A stretch of 64,000 bases of DNA, from positions 3,840,990-3,904,989 of the forward strand of contig JAJEKV010000074.1 of assembly GCA_021234155.1 (NCBI GenBank), written 5' to 3'. The position numbers and the translations under genes are program-made. This document shows positions 11,270 through 23,490 of the stretch, piece after piece. The notes below the pieces were generated by a model. The model was not told the origin of the DNA and made no database searches. It saw only the letters and a program-made list of their open reading frames with translations. The stretch's first letter is position 1; every line of letters begins with the position of its first letter. Source of the DNA: Isoetes taiwanensis. Its lineage: Eukaryota; Streptophyta; Lycopodiopsida; Isoetales; Isoetaceae.

Positions 11270-12463
11270 AATATTAAATGGGATATTTGTACCCTACAAT
11301 AGAGCCTATGCCTGCAAAAGTCTATGACCAACCAGAATTGGATCCGCAAGATCCCTTTTTGCATCTTGCCAAAGACATTGCTAAATATCAGGCAAAGGGG
11401 TCAGTTTATGTGGCAGGAGATTTCAATGCAAGATTGGGAATGAGACAAGCTCCGCTATTTCGAGATGATGGCAATGAATTTTGGCTACAGGAATATGCAG
11501 ATTTAGAACATCCTTGGAAACGTGTGTCTAGTGATCATAGAAACAATGTTATAGGAAATCACGTGCTGCAGTTATGTGGAGCTTGCATTTCCTGATACTC
11601 AAAACTATACATGCTTTCAACCAAATGGTAGTTCCGTCGTTGATCTTCTACTAGGTAATCCTGCTTGCACAATGCTTCAAGAATTTCATGTTCTTAATAA
11701 GAAACTTGTTTCGATCATGCACCCTTTAGCCCGGCTTAAAGCTAATAAGTTGCTTGCTCCTAGGCAAATTTTGATGCCCTCAACAAGATCAAGGCTCATT
11801 ATAAAAATGCACCACCACGCAGATGTTTTGACATGTAGACTTGAGCGGTGATATGGCCAATCGATGCATTTGAATACCATACCATACCGATTGAAAACAT
11901 TCTCGGTGGCAAAAAGAAGTCTTTGGGAGTACTAAACGCGGGAGGCAAAGACAACCAAAAGTGGTTTGACAAGGAATGTATGTTTGCTAAGAAGGCTTTG
12001 AGTGCGCCGCCGATTACCACAAAGAAGCCAAAAAGGCATACAAAAAAGCTTCGAGGCTAAAGAAGAATGATTAGCAAGATACATGAACCAGATTTGACTG
12101 ACAGGCTACTAAAAGAGCCGAAAACTTTTTGGAGCATAACAAAAAAGTCTCTTCCAAAAGCTGATTTTGCCGCAGAAGAGACGATCATTTGGCTTCGTGA
12201 ACTCTTTATGGTTCCTGCTCAAAGGGAAATGATGCAGAAGTATCCTGTAAGTGAAAACATTTTTACTCCACTTGATGTTCAAGAAACGCTATCTCGCATG
12301 AAAAATGGCAGATCTCTTGATAATCTAGGCATGGTGTCAGAGTTATGTAAATGGGGAGGTGATCTACTCCTTGATAAACTTGCTTATCTCTTCAATCTAG
12401 TGCTCAAACAAGGCAGTCTTCCAGATACTTGGTATGTTAGCAGGGCTGTTCCAGTCTATAAAT
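11270..12463 (+). mobile_element. LINE family B, copy 1, 5' segment (endonuclease and start of RT)
   Basis: The frame at 11278-11595 carries an APE-type endonuclease core (VAGDFNARLG). The next frame has the C-terminal SSVVDLLLGN block and a degraded SDHxPL (SIMHPLA). The frame 12067-12504 has the linker and the first RT block (LFNLVLKQGSLPDTWYVSRA). The N-terminus of the endonuclease is missing, so the copy is 5'-truncated. Frameshifts at about 11590, 11840 and 12060 make it inactive. The copy stops in the middle of the RT at 12463, where a copia element is inserted, and resumes at 17483. Confidence 0.88.
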
Positions 12464-12814
12464 TGTCGAGATATATGATATCGAGATCACCATCTTGCTG
12501 CTAGACATGCTTGGATGAAGACTTACAAAGACTTCAAAGACATAGGTGTTGACTATGTGTTGAATCAGCACTTCATCAGCACCTACACCAGCCCATCCAC
12601 TTGCCTTAATTAGCTACGGCACCTACTTGCCTTAATTAGTTACGGCATAATTATGTGTGGTTGGTAACGGGGAGTGATTATTATTTATCGCCTTTTTATA
12701 TCTTGTATTCATACATACGCTCAATACAATTTCAATTTGCCTTTGTTTTGGGAGCTTGCGCCTTGAAATCGGGTGTGCATCCTCTTCTCTCCCTTTCTTG
12801 GTGCAACCTTGACA
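12464..12814 (+). repeat. Copia 5' LTR
   Basis: This repeat starts TGTCGAGATATATGATATCG and ends CAACCTTGACA, and matches 17128-17477. Inside is a small duplication, ACTTGCCTTAATTAG, about 25 bases apart, present in both LTRs. A TATATC-rich segment near 12695 would be the likely promoter or transcript-end area, by position only. Confidence 0.97.
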
Positions 12815-12828
12815 TGGTATCGAAAGAC
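12815..12828 (+). other. Copia primer-binding site
   Basis: TGGTATCGAAAGAC lies immediately after the LTR and resembles the initiator-methionine tRNA site TGGTATCAGAGC with a two-base difference in the middle. Confidence 0.85.
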
Positions 12829-12866
12829 TAGGTGTCTTCGAGATTGATTCAAGATCAACACAAAGA

Positions 12867-14050
12867 ATGGAGAAGGATGTAAGCTACAACCAGATTACCT
12901 TTCCGGGTCGTGGTGATTCAAATCTTCGATGGCACAGGTTTCCAGCAATGGAAGAGAAGAATGACTCTCATTCTTAAGGCTGAAGGAGTTTGGGGAATTG
13001 TTAGTGGCCAAGAACCAGCACCCGAGCTTACAGCAGAAGGCAAGAATAAATCTGTTCTTGATGCTTGGCAGCGCCGGGATAACAAGGCTATGGCTACGAT
13101 TGGGCTTTTCAAGGTTGAATCTCTTCTTGATGAGGTTCAGAAGGAGAACAACCATGATTTATGGAATGCTCTCATCCAAGAGCATGAAAAGAAGACCCAT
13201 ACACAAATTGGGCATTTGTATGCTGAAGTGGTGAATATGCGCTGGGAAGAGACCGAGAGTCTTGACAAATTCGCAGACTGCATGAAGAACACCTTTCGGC
13301 AGATTGAAGCCTCTGGAGAAGAGAATAAGATCTCTCCTTCATTGCAATTATTCTTCTTTCTTAGATCCTTACCCAATTCTTTCCATGCTTTATGCAAAGA
13401 ATCTCATGCAAATTGCCGACATGGATCTCAATCGTGCAATCACTTCCGTCAAGGAGGAGATTATGATGAGGAAAGATGCTGGGATTATCAAAGACGAGCA
13501 CAATGCTTTCTTTGCAGGTCATTCTGAGCCTAAATCCTATGCAAAAGGTAATGAAAAAGCTAAGAAAAAGAAGAATAACAGTAGCAGCAATGCCTTCAAG
13601 GGTGCTGACAGCAAAGGCACAGCATCCAAGCAGCAGGTTTGTGACTATTGCAAGAAAGGCAATCATACCGCAGCAGAATGTAGGAAGAAGATGAAGGATC
13701 TTGAGCACAAACTGAAAGCTTTGGAGACAAACAAAGCTTCAGCCAATGTGGCCCAAATTGTTGAAGAAGTAAGCGTAGCCAATGTGGTTCCTTGCAGCCC
13801 GGATTATGTTTATCTTTGTAAACAAGTGGCAGCCCCTCGCTCTATCAAATTCATCATGGATTCTGGTGCTACAGCTCATATTAGTTGGCACAAAGATTGG
13901 TTTGAAAGTTTCAGACCTACCTCTTCCAATCACATTGTTCAAATTGGCGACAATAGTGAGCATCAAATTTGCGGAATGGGTGACATTCAAGTACCCACAA
14001 ATCTTGGTAATTTCACTCTAAAAGGGGTAATGTATGCTCCTACTTTATGA
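12867..14050 (+). pseudogene. Copia gag and protease (frameshifted)
   Basis: The gag ATG is at 12867 (MEKDVSYNQITF). A shift near 12905 moves the frame to the long segment 12910-13400, which carries the usual copia gag text (FDGTGFQQWKRRM..). A second shift near 13400 leads into the frame ending at 14050. That frame has a lysine-rich stretch, a CCHC zinc knuckle (CDYCKKGNHTAAEC, about 13640-13682) and an aspartic protease active site (FIMDSGATAHI, about 13848-13880). Gag would coat the RNA, and the protease would mature the polyprotein. At least two frame breaks prevent this. Confidence 0.94.
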
Positions 14051-15299
14051 AAAGATCTGATTTACGTTGCACGCCTCTAATCGATATGGGCACAATAGTT
14101 TCCTTTGATAGTGATGACTGCATTGTTCGCAACAAAGTTAGTGAAAGAGCCTTGCTCGTGCTATTCAGACGGGTAATCTCTACCATTTGGGCCAAGAATA
14201 TCTTGACCAAGTTGTTCTTGTAGGCTGGTAATGGTACCGTGATTTGTGGCATAAGAGGCTTGGACACATGGGTCTTAAGGCTCAACCAGCCGCCCAACTT
14301 GTAGATCGGTTTTGATCTTCATCAAGACTCTACTCTTGCAAGTTGTGAGGCTTGTGCATTAGGAAAACAAAGACCGTAGATCCTTTACTCTCATTGGATC
14401 TCGTATAATGCTTCTTCTTGAACTAGTACACACGGATCTTTGTGGTCCAACTCATGTTCCTTCTCTCTCGGGTGCTTATTATTTTCTCGACATTCATTGA
14501 TGATTTGAGCAGAAAACATGGGTCTATTTCTTTGAAGCGTAAATTGATGCATTTGCCCATTTCCAAGAATGGAAAGCGCTTTGTTGAGAACCAAGTAGCC
14601 CATCGGATTAAAAAGCTCAGGATCGATAATGGTGGAGAATTTACCAGTCAAGCATTCAATCATTTTTTTGTGTCCGATCATGGTATTGGCGCCAACTTAT
14701 CGAGCCTCATACTCCACAACATAATGGCGTTGTTGAAGCGGAAGAATCGCAAGCATTGTTGACATGGCACGTTGTTTGCTCGCTCAATCCTCAACACCCA
14801 TTCAATTTTGGGCTGAAGCGTAAGGTTCTCGGGTTTACCTTCTCAATAGATTGCCCACTTGTTCTTTGTGAAAAATCAGACTCTGAATAAGCTTTCACCG
14901 CATAAAGCCAAATTTGTCTCACTTGCATGTCTTTGGATGTCTTTGCCTTTATGCTTATTCCCAAAGCAAATCGCAAGAAACTTGAGCATACCAAAGAAGA
15001 AAATGATTTTTGTGGGTTTCTCGACTGATTAGAAGCATGGTTATAGGCTGATTGATCCGGGATACCAAAAAGCCTTGTGTTAGTTGCGATGTTATTTTCC
15101 ATGAAGATGTTTGGCATTTCAAAGAAGGTTCAAAAACTCCTAATGTGGAATTTATTGATATCTCTCGCATGGATAACAGATGACGCCATAGCTTCCAATC
15201 CATCGGACTCAGTTTCTGATATTCCAAAGACTGCAGCAGTTCCAAAGCACAGCATGTCCCAAAGACTGCGGTGCTTACAACACCCCTCTGTTTCCGATC
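14051..15299 (+). pseudogene. Copia integrase (heavily frameshifted)
   Basis: The zinc-binding region survives in pieces: WHKRLGHMG at about 14238 and CEACALGKQRP at about 14346. Parts of the DDE core follow (FSTFIDDLSR at 14489 and RIDNGGEFTSQAF at about 14620). From 14700 to 15300 the frame changes several times, and the expected H-N-G-V-E context near 14720 is scrambled. The region would have integrated the cDNA. It is non-functional here. Confidence 0.85.
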
Positions 15300-16388
15300 A
15301 TGGCATGCGCAGATCTTGACACATCCGATCCGGGAGGAGATCTTGATCCATCCGATCCAGAGGTGATTTTGATCATCCTGATCAAGGAGGAGTTGAAGAA
15401 GAACTTGGTCGAGGCAAAAGGAAACGTTTTCCTCCTCAAAGGTTTGCCTTCTATGCTGAAATTATGCCCAAAGATTATGGAGTTTTGTGGTGCTGCTATT
15501 ATCGGTGAACCCACCAGCCTATCGCGGAAGCTATTTCATGTGTTCGCCGCACCTCATTGGCAGCAGGCAATGGACCACGAAATGGATTCTATTGTTCAAA
15601 ATGGCACTTGGGATTTGGTTCCTCTTCCTCATGATCGGAAGGTTGTTGGTAACAAATGGGTCTACAAATGCAAGCTCCATCCCGATGGCACCACTGCCAG
15701 CCTACAAAGCACGCTTTGGTTGCACAGGGGTTTCAGCCACAATATGGCATTGATTACTTGGAAACATTTTCTCCAAATAGTCAAGATGATGAGCATTCAG
15801 ATTCTTCTTGTATTTGCTGCTCATTATAATCTTGAGCTTCATCAAACAGATGTCAAAACAGCATTTCTTAATGGCAAACTTGATGAAGAAATATATATGA
15901 AGCAACCTCAAGGTTATGTCAAAGCTGGTGCTGAGCATTTAGTATGCAAATTGACGAAGGCACTTTATGGGTTAAAGCAAGCATCACGTGCTTGGTACAA
16001 GACCATAGATTCTTTCTTCAAAAACCAAGGATTCCAGCCTATTGAAGCTGATTCTAATGTCTACATCCGTCGTCAAGGCAAGTTCTTACTCATCATTGCT
16101 TTGTACGTGGATGATTCCTTGCTCATAGGCAACAATAATGAGCACATTGCTGAATTCAAGACAAGGCTTGCTGCTAAGTTTCCAATGGTAGACTTGGGTG
16201 AAGCTCGCTATTGTTTGGGTTTGCAAATTACAAGAGACCGGAACAACGGGATTCTTCATATCTCTCAAAAGAAGTACATTGAAGAAATGCTTGAGCGCTT
16301 TGGCATGGCTGATTGCAATCCATCTAAAGTTCCTATGACTCCGTGTACTCTTCTCACTAAGAAAGATTGTCCACAATCCGATCTTTGA
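15300..16388 (+). pseudogene. Copia reverse transcriptase domain
   Basis: This is the longest intact part of the element (362 codons). It shows the copia RT landmarks in order: WQQAMDHEMDSI, NGTWDLVPLP, NKWVYKCK, HQTDVKTAFLNG, YMKQPQGY, CKLTKALYGLKQASRAWY and the catalytic YVDDSLL (about 16104-16124). The usual YKARLVA(K/R)G block after WVYK is altered (SLQSTLWLHRGF), which suggests a pair of compensating frameshifts around 15700. The frame stops at TGA 16386-16388. Confidence 0.96.
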
Positions 16389-17115
16389 ACGCGTCTTTCT
16401 ATGGCAAAAGTTCCATTTTCGCAATTGATTGGCAAAACCTCATGTATTGCATGGTTTGCACCAGACCCGATATTGCATTTGCTGTTATAGCTCTCAGCCA
16501 ATTTTCAGCAGATCCAGGTCATAAGCATTGGGAAATGGCCAAGCACATTCTCCGCTACTTAAAGGGTACTGCTGATTATGGCCTTTACATATCGCAAAGA
16601 ATAGTGATGGTTTTCATTTGACGACATATAGTGATTCCTCACTTAGCATGTGATAGACAACTCGTGTCCACATCCGGCATTTGTTTTTACGCTTGCCAAT
16701 GCTTTGCCATTGCTTGGATCAAGAAACAGGGCATGTATCTCTTTCATCCATCGAAAGCGGAGTATGTTCGGCATCTACAGCAGCCCGTGAGATCATTAGT
16801 TTCAAGGACGTTCTTGCTAGGCATTGGGCAACGACTCTGGACCAGCAAGGATGCTCGTGTGGCATTGATTGGTGCTCATGAAGTTCGACATCCAAAATCT
16901 AAGCATGTTCCCAAGCATTATCATTTTGTAAGGGACCTTGTGGTCGATAAAAAGGTGTTCGATTGAGCATGTTCCTACGGGACAATACCGCATATCTCTT
17001 GACTAAGCCTTTGGCTCGTGAGCTCTTTGAGCCATATCGACTTGGTATTGGTCTTGATAGATTCCGATCTCATCTCCGTGGAGGAGGAGGTTGAGCATGG
17101 AGATGGTGACCTCTC
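16389..17115 (+). pseudogene. Copia RNase H domain (frameshifted)
   Basis: The frame from about 16430 carries RPDIAFAVIALSQFSADPG..HWEMAKHILRYLKGT, the connection between RT and RNase H. After a stop at 16619, IAWIKKQG and an altered SSIES/AAREI block appear in two frames, where canonical copias have SSTEAEYVA..AARE. HEVRHPKSKH..YHFVRDLV near 16880-16950 is the usual C-terminal motif. Stops and shifts break it. Confidence 0.9.
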
Positions 17116-17127
17116 ATCAAGGAGGAG
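17116..17127 (+). other. Copia polypurine tract
   Basis: CATCAAGGAGGAG abuts the 3' LTR start (TGTCGAG at 17128), the expected position for priming plus-strand DNA synthesis. Confidence 0.8.
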
Positions 17128-17477
17128 TGTCGAGATATATGATATCGAGATCACCATCTTGTTGCTAGACATGCTTGACAAGACTTACAAGATTCAAGAC
17201 ATAGGTGTCGACTATGTGTTGAATCAAAGACTTCATCAAGACCTACACCAGCCCATCCACTTGCCTTAATTAGCTATGGCACCTACTTGCCTTAATTAGT
17301 TACGTCATAATTATGTGTGGTTGGTAACGGGGAGGCTTATTATTTATTTGCCCCTTTTTATATCTTGTATTCATACATACGTTCAATACAATTTCAATTT
17401 GCCTTTGTTTTGGGAGCTTGCGCTTCTGGAAATCGGTGTGCATCCTCTTCTCTCCCTTTCTTGGTGCAACCTTGACA
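17128..17477 (+). repeat. Copia 3' LTR
   Basis: This repeat matches 12464-12814 at about 93-94 % by eye, with substitutions plus a few short indels (for example around 17176, 17219 and 17340). It ends TTGACA and is followed by the TAAAT duplication. Confidence 0.97.
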
Positions 17478-19310
17478 TAAATGTGGTGACGTAAAAGACA
17501 TACATAATTAGAGAACAATTCTAGTTGGCAATTGTATGGCCAAGATTTTTGCTTCTTTGGTGGATTGGGCTACAAAAGTAGATGCTAGAGCAGCATGTCA
17601 AGGTGTTTCAGATCCGGGTTACTCTCTGAAGAGACCATTTAGTGACACTTCGGGTGCTCACGGAAAATGCCAAGGGCAAAGGGAACCAATTATACCTTGC
17701 TTTCATGGATCACTAAAGCCTTCGAGGTGTAGATCAAGCAAACTTCAAGATAGAATGGAAGAATTGGTGTCCCTCTTGCTCTAAAAGAAGTAGTAGCATG
17801 CCTATACAAGAAAGTCTTGATGAGCTCTCATTTTCCCCTTCACTCTGACACACAGGTACATAGCACCATAGGAGTCAAGCAGGGCTGCCCCTGCTCTCCA
17901 ACGCTCTTTGGGCTTTTTATTGATGAAGTTGAATCCTGGCTTGAAAATGAGAGTGGAATTGGAGCTGAAATATGTGGTCAGGTTATTAAACTGCTACTCT
18001 TTGCTGATGACATTGTGCTCGTCTCTAGAACTCAATCTGGATTGCAGTCTCACCTTGATATCTTCCATGACTTCTGCAAACATAAAGGTATGTCTGTTAA
18101 CCATTCCAAATCCAAAATTATGATATTTGGATCACGCTCTTCCGCTGATTTTTCAATTGGAGGTGTTGCTCTTGAAGCGGTTATGCAATACAAATACCTG
18201 GGAATCGAAATGTGTTCTAACTATAAGTGGACAGCAGCAGCATCAAAGAGGGCAACAGGTGGCTTACGAGCACTGTTTGGCATGCTTCAGGTATGTGAGC
18301 AAAATAATCTGGAAGGGTGGCATTTACGCAAGTTGCTCTTTGGTACACTGGTTAAACCAGTAATGTTGTATGGATGCCCATCTTGGGCACCTGGATTAGC
18401 AGAGCCAGGATGGACTAAGCTAGAAAGAGTACAAAAGAAATTCCTCCTTGAAGAATTGGGAGCAAAAGCCCAAACACCTTACATTATGCTCCTAGCTGAA
18501 ACAGGATTTGTTCCGATTGAGGTTGATGCTCTATGCTAGACGCTGCATTATTTGAATAGAATCTCGCATCTTGACCCAGAACGGATTCCATCTCAAGCGC
18601 TTGTGCATTCTCAAGGAAAACCAAATGGATGGTATGCTGCAGTAATTAAGTGGGCAAACAAATGGGGTATTTCACCTGGCAGTTGGCCATATGAATGGGA
18701 AGAACTGCAAGCATTTGTGTTAGCAAAGGCAGTTGCCAAACTTTGGCTAGATTGTGACAAAAGTGTAAAAGCATCCTTCTATAAGAAGGAAATTAATAAT
18801 CTTGCCACCCACCGTGGAGCAGCCATATCCGGGTCAAATCTAAGATTGGGCTTAAGGAAAACCATTCCGTGGTGCGACTTTCTTCCCATCACCTTGCCAT
18901 TGAAAGCGGTAGATGGCAAGGCTTAGAACGTAAAGATCGGTTGTGCCCTGGCCTGCTTTGGATCGAACGAGGAGATTGAAGATGAGGTACACGCCTTCCT
19001 TTCTTGTCCATCATATGAACATGTTCGAGATGCTTTTGATATCAGGGCTGATAATCTTGCAGACTTATTCAGTATACATCCAAATAGATTAGGGGCATAT
19101 TTGAAATCCATTTTTAAGGAAAGGACAGATGTTATACAGTTGTATGAGCACATGTCATTGCTTGAGAATTCTGGCATATTTAATTACATATTGGAACCTG
19201 CGCCTATAGACCATGTTGTTGCCTAAAAAACAACAAATGTAAATCTTTTGCCATATGGACCTGAGGGTCCTCCAAAATGGCATGATTAATATTGATTGAT
19301 TGATTGAATA
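17478..19310 (+). mobile_element. LINE family B, copy 1, 3' segment (RT and C-terminal domain)
   Basis: After the TAAAT duplication the sequence continues the interrupted RT: the left side ends ..AVPVYK and the right side gives CGDVKDIHN-stop-RTILVGN. RT motifs KQGCPCSPTLFGLF and LLFADDIVLV follow in the frame 17817-18539. A C-terminal Cys/His region includes EIEDEVHAFLSCPSYEHVRD near 18960-19030. The reading ends with a stop at about 19226. A 3' tail of ATTGATTGATTGATTGAATAAAAAAG at about 19283-19310 is a microsatellite-like end seen in several non-LTR clades. Stops at 18540 and 18926 and shifts near 17790 make it inactive. Confidence 0.92.
17817..18539 (+). pseudogene. LINE-B reverse transcriptase, catalytic half
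   Basis: 240 codons without interruption hold the fingers/palm block GVKQGCPCSPTLFGLFIDEV, the catalytic FADDIVLVSR (about 18000-18030) and the thumb start (MSVNHSKSKIMIFG, YKYLGIEM). A stop follows at 18537-18539, but the frame beyond is still LINE text (DPERIPSQALVHSQG). The single nonsense region is therefore post-insertional decay. FADD rather than YADD is common in non-LTR elements. Confidence 0.93.
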
Positions 19311-21840
19311 AAAAAGAGGCCCTTAAAATGTGAAGCACATAAAAAACTGTTTAGGTGTGCCATTTGAGGCTTAAACTTTTTGCATCATAATGAGCATCAC
19401 ATGTTTCTTGAAATGTTTTCAAGAACGAGAGGGTTGTAATTGGTTGCAACCCATTGTTAGGCCTATGCATTTTTATCTTATGAACAATTAGATATGCAAG
19501 TTAATAGATGTAAATAGTAACACAAAGCATATAAGCATTGAAGGCACATAATTCATTGATTGTAAGAAGTTTTTCAAGTAATTACAAAAGTTTATTCCTG
19601 GAAGTATGTAAATGAGTGACTTAAAAGGTCTTTGCATGCTCCAAACATTTTGCAAATGGGATCAATAAGCGTAATCCCACTTGAACATTCTTCTAGGCTA
19701 GCCAGATTGGCTAGAGGATTTGCTCCATATTTATGTTGAACAACCCTAGACTGTCGTCATAAAGCATACGCTTCTTGTATATTAAGTAAAATAAGCTTCA
19801 TGAAGTCTAAGACTTTATTTCAGAGTGGCTCTTTATGGCCAGGCACATGCATTATCCGTTTCACTCTTAGTACAATTTAGTGTTCAATTCTAACCTATAA
19901 TGCCAAGGCAATGTACAAATGCTATTGTATGTATACAGTGCAAATCAATTTACTCGACATTTATTATATTTTGTGTTATAATTATGCCATCCATTGCCTT
20001 TTGCTTGGGTAGAACTTGCAGCAACCCAAGAGCTCTCTCTCATCTAGAGTGCCTAATTATAAAGCTATTTTCACATTTGGGATAACAGTTTCTACTTTGC
20101 AACTTAGCTGACACTTGCATTTCTTCAATGTATTGCACGTGATGCAAGAGCGACCCAATATTGTGAAGCGCCAAGTAGTTTCTAGAAACCACATCGATGA
20201 ATTGGAATTGAAGCATGGCAACACAAGGTACAGTTCAAGCTTCAAATAACCTTTAAAGACTTCGGATTTAAGGCCAATTATATGCCACTACGAGGATCCA
20301 TGCACCAAATAGCTGGAAGTGGTGCACAAGTTTAATCTTGGTCTGCCTTATATCTGTCACATCAAATCATTGTGTACCAAGGGATGAAGCAAAGTGCTTC
20401 ACCTCCATCCTCAAATCTGCAGACAAGAATATTGATATCCATGAAAACAAGTAGGTTGTTGCATAGCCACCAATAACAAGGCCAGCTAACTGCAATGCAC
20501 TTCCAAGACCATGTAAAAAGTAATTTCGCAATGTAGTGAAAAACCTTTGGTGCACCAACAAGAAAATATTGATAACCTTACAGAAGACACTCATGGACAC
20601 CACTGCATTAGGATTGGCTGTTGCTTCATGCTTCATACCTTAGCCTATATGTTTCTATGGTAGCAGCTGCAGCCATTGCATGGTTGCAAATCCTATGCTC
20701 TTCAACATAGTCAATTCTATATTCAGTGACTTACAATGTAGTCAATCCGTTCTTTCTCATAGATCATTGGGCATTACTTGAACACTGTAAGTCTTTGTAG
20801 ACAATCCCTTCTCTATAGTCTTTTGTATATATTAATGTCTTGTTTTTCTATCTCCAAGTAACAAGCTATAGAGGCCACAGAAATGTCACAAAAATGAAGG
20901 TATCTAAAATAAAAATATGTTGCAAATGCATGTAAGAGGGATCCATGACATTTCACATCACTCTTAAAATAAGTGGAGAATAACTTCGCTGCAGCTTTAG
21001 AGTATCTCGAAGGCAATGGATGGCAAAAAGTATACAAATCATGCACATATTAATCATTGCTAAAATCAAGATCAACATTTTAGATGAGGAGCACTAAATC
21101 AGTTGTGCTTGCATCAATGTATGACCAAGTTAATTGTAAGAATTGGCATTCATGTGCCTCTAGTCAGAAAGGTTATATACAAGCCTAGTTTGACCATATG
21201 AGAGATGAGTACTGCAATACAATTCATCACAGAAAGATTATATTCAAGCCTAATTTGACCAAATGAGAGATGAGTATTGCAATACAATTCACCACTTCAG
21301 TATGTAAGGTAAGGCAGGAGGATGTATCTTAGAAACCATTGTTCCATCTTTCATTTTAGCATCAGAGAGCAAATAAAAATGGACGCTGGTTGCCTGCAAT
21401 AAACCATTATAATTGAAATAAAGGAGCATCTCCACTTTGGATGGATTCTATTGATCAATGTTGTGGACTTCACTACATCATGGGATAAACAGTACCTGCG
21501 ACCATGGGATGTGCACTTTCACCGGTTATTTCACCCACTTTTGACCTGCAGTGCTTAAAACAATATCATTTCCATCTACTGATTTGCTATTGATGGATTC
21601 AGCAAAAGTAACTTCAATTGCTTTAGGAATCTTAGAGAGAGTTGAATACAAAACAATGATGAACAATTATGAATAAGAATGGATAATGCTATGGGTATTT
21701 ACTACTTTCAACCCTTTGCTTACATAAAGGACAAAGCTCTGAAATTCGACGATTAATTTTATGAACCAGCCTATTGACTCTAAAACATCATCTAGGAATT
21801 ACTTGCCATCACAGAACTGCCACTTGGGACAAAGCAACTT
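19311..21840. other. Intergenic DNA
   Basis: No supported gene lies here. A minus-strand frame at 20367-20636 has a hydrophobic stretch (GLGSALQLAGLVIGGYATTYLF) that could be a membrane-protein exon but has no other support. A 65-bp tandem duplication lies at 21166-21295. Confidence 0.4.
21166..21295. repeat. Two-copy tandem repeat, 65-bp period
   Basis: AGAAAGGTTATATACAAGCC... at 21166-21230 is followed directly by a copy at 21231-21295 with about six substitutions. Confidence 0.9.
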
Positions 21841-23490
21841 TTTTTTTTTTTTGGAAGGACGAAAGCCTAAAGTTTATTAATTAGATAGATAGTACAAAAT
21901 TTACGTATCTCATCTAATTATATAAGCACAAAAAGATGCCACAGGAACACGAGCCTGGAGCACAATGTACTTACTCCAGAATAGGAGACTAACGATAAGA
22001 ATCAATTTGAAGATACTGAATTCAAATTCGTTCCGTCATTTTTTACTCAAGCAATGTTGTTTCCGTTTGGGTACGGTAACTTTCAAGTACTTAGCATACT
22101 GTACGGTATGTACGGAATAAAAAATGCATTGTTTTTGTGTCAAATTTTGGTAGTTTTCAACACGAGTACGGTATGTATTTTATAAGTATGGTATGTATTT
22201 TATAGGTACTGTAAGTATTTTATAGGTACAGTAACAACACCTTTTAACGTACTGTTTTTTTTTTCCAGTACGTTAAAGACTCAGAGGTACGTTACAAGGT
22301 ACGATAAGTATGTAACAATACTGGACTCAAGGGAGGAACACGCGTAAGCTATCAGTATCTTTTTCTGGGCCACCATGATAACACCACGTGCAGATGAATA
22401 AATGCTCTGAAAGATGTGGTGTCTGCGACGCTCCCTTATCGATCACAGGAGTCAATCAGAACCAAGATGGACTGCCCTATGTTTAGCTGGAGGACATGCA
22501 TCGGGTTAGGATGCCAAGAGGATGCATCGGCAGCCCAATGCACTATTGAACAAACCTTGTAGCCAGGACCACACCGGCTGAACCTCCGGACAATAAAAGA
22601 GACAATGCTCAAGACTCTCAATCTTTGAAAGGCAGATCGGGCATATTGCAGATATGCGAGGATCATAATGATATCGGAAGGCATTAACGCAGGCACCTGT
22701 GGATAACCTGCCACCATAGTACAGAGATTTTAGGGCAGAGCAACTTCTCACAAAGCCATTGCCATATATGACGCAAAGTGGGTTGTGGAACTTGTAGGTG
22801 CCACCCATCTGACAACTGGAGGGGCTGTGGTGCTAAAAGAAGGCGATATATCTATTTGACAAAGTGCTTGCCTTTGTGAATATTTTCATGACAGTCCCAA
22901 TGCACCCTTTCTGTAACACCAACTTGCACTATAAGAGGCAATGTTTTTGCAACCTTTTCCCATATAGACACATCACAACGAGAGAGCAGGAACTTTGCCT
23001 GAAATTCGGGCCAAGACAGTAGGCGACCGACTTCATACTATGCTTGAATAGAGACAACACCTGCAAGAACCCATCGTTTCTGTGTAAGGGAATGAACTAA
23101 TGCTGCCAGTGGAGATGCTGAGGGGTTTGGAGGCAGTGGTACCCACTACCATAGAGGCTGAAATAATGCCCAAGGTAGGATTGGTTTGACTACCTTCTTG
23201 CCTAGAGGAATACAGTGACCAAGAGCTTGTCTAAGAAAGCGTGAACTAGGAGAGTCATCTTCACCATTCAAAAGTCTCCAAATGAACTTTGAAATCCATA
23301 CCCAGACCACCTGCCCATTTTGGAAGGATGCACTTTGACCAAGCTACCTTAATCACAACACCTTCCTCACCCGCCCATATAAAGTTCTGAACTATTGCAA
23401 TGAGCTCACATACTTTGATGGGGCTAGCAGTAAGGATGCCACATAGACATGGATACTCCTAAGGACTGACTTGGCCACTGTAACCATCCT
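21841..23490 (-). mobile_element. LINE family C, copy a (5'-truncated 3' half)
   Basis: On the minus strand the copy runs from about 23490 (VAKSVLRSIHVYVASLLLAP-like text) through WSKCILPKWAGGLGMDFK, SKFIWRLLNGEDDSPSSRF and KISVLWWQVIHRCLR to the zinc-binding tail CPICLSKIESLEHCLFYCPEV (22595-22660). It ends with AATAAACTTTAGGC..CGTCCTTCC and poly(A), seen as poly(T) at 21841-21853. It aligns block by block with the plus-strand copy at 52080-55165. Many stops are present. A MITE is inserted at 22052-22324. Confidence 0.9.
22052..22324 (+). mobile_element. hAT-like MITE with GTACGGTA motifs, copy 1
   Basis: The element has terminal inverted repeats CAATGTTGTT..AACAATACTG and 7-bp flanking duplications ACTCAAG (22045-22051 and 22325-22331). 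Internally the words GTACGGTA, TATTTTATAGGTAC and AACGTACTG recur. It codes for nothing. The same element, inverted, lies at 23871-24196. hAT elements typically begin CAGTGTTG-like and duplicate 8 bp. Here 7 bp match perfectly, or 8 with one mismatch. It sits within LINE-C copy a, so it is younger than that LINE. Confidence 0.85.

Larger units (their letters stand above)
12464..17477 (+). mobile_element. Ty1/copia LTR retrotransposon, complete but frameshifted
   Basis: The order is LTR, primer-binding site, gag, protease, integrase, RT, RNase H, polypurine tract, LTR, which is the copia order (integrase before RT). It is 5014 bp long. Both LTRs begin TG and end CA. The flanks show a perfect 5-bp target duplication, TAAAT, at 12459-12463 and 17478-17482. 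The LTRs differ at roughly 20 of 350 positions by eye, so the insertion is not recent. At least six frameshifts or stops interrupt the polyprotein, so it is non-autonomous now. It lies inside a LINE. Confidence 0.97.

Noticed and set aside
12464-17477. Copia element as an endogenous virus
   Set aside because: Gene order and LTRs are typical of Ty1/copia, with no envelope-like frame.
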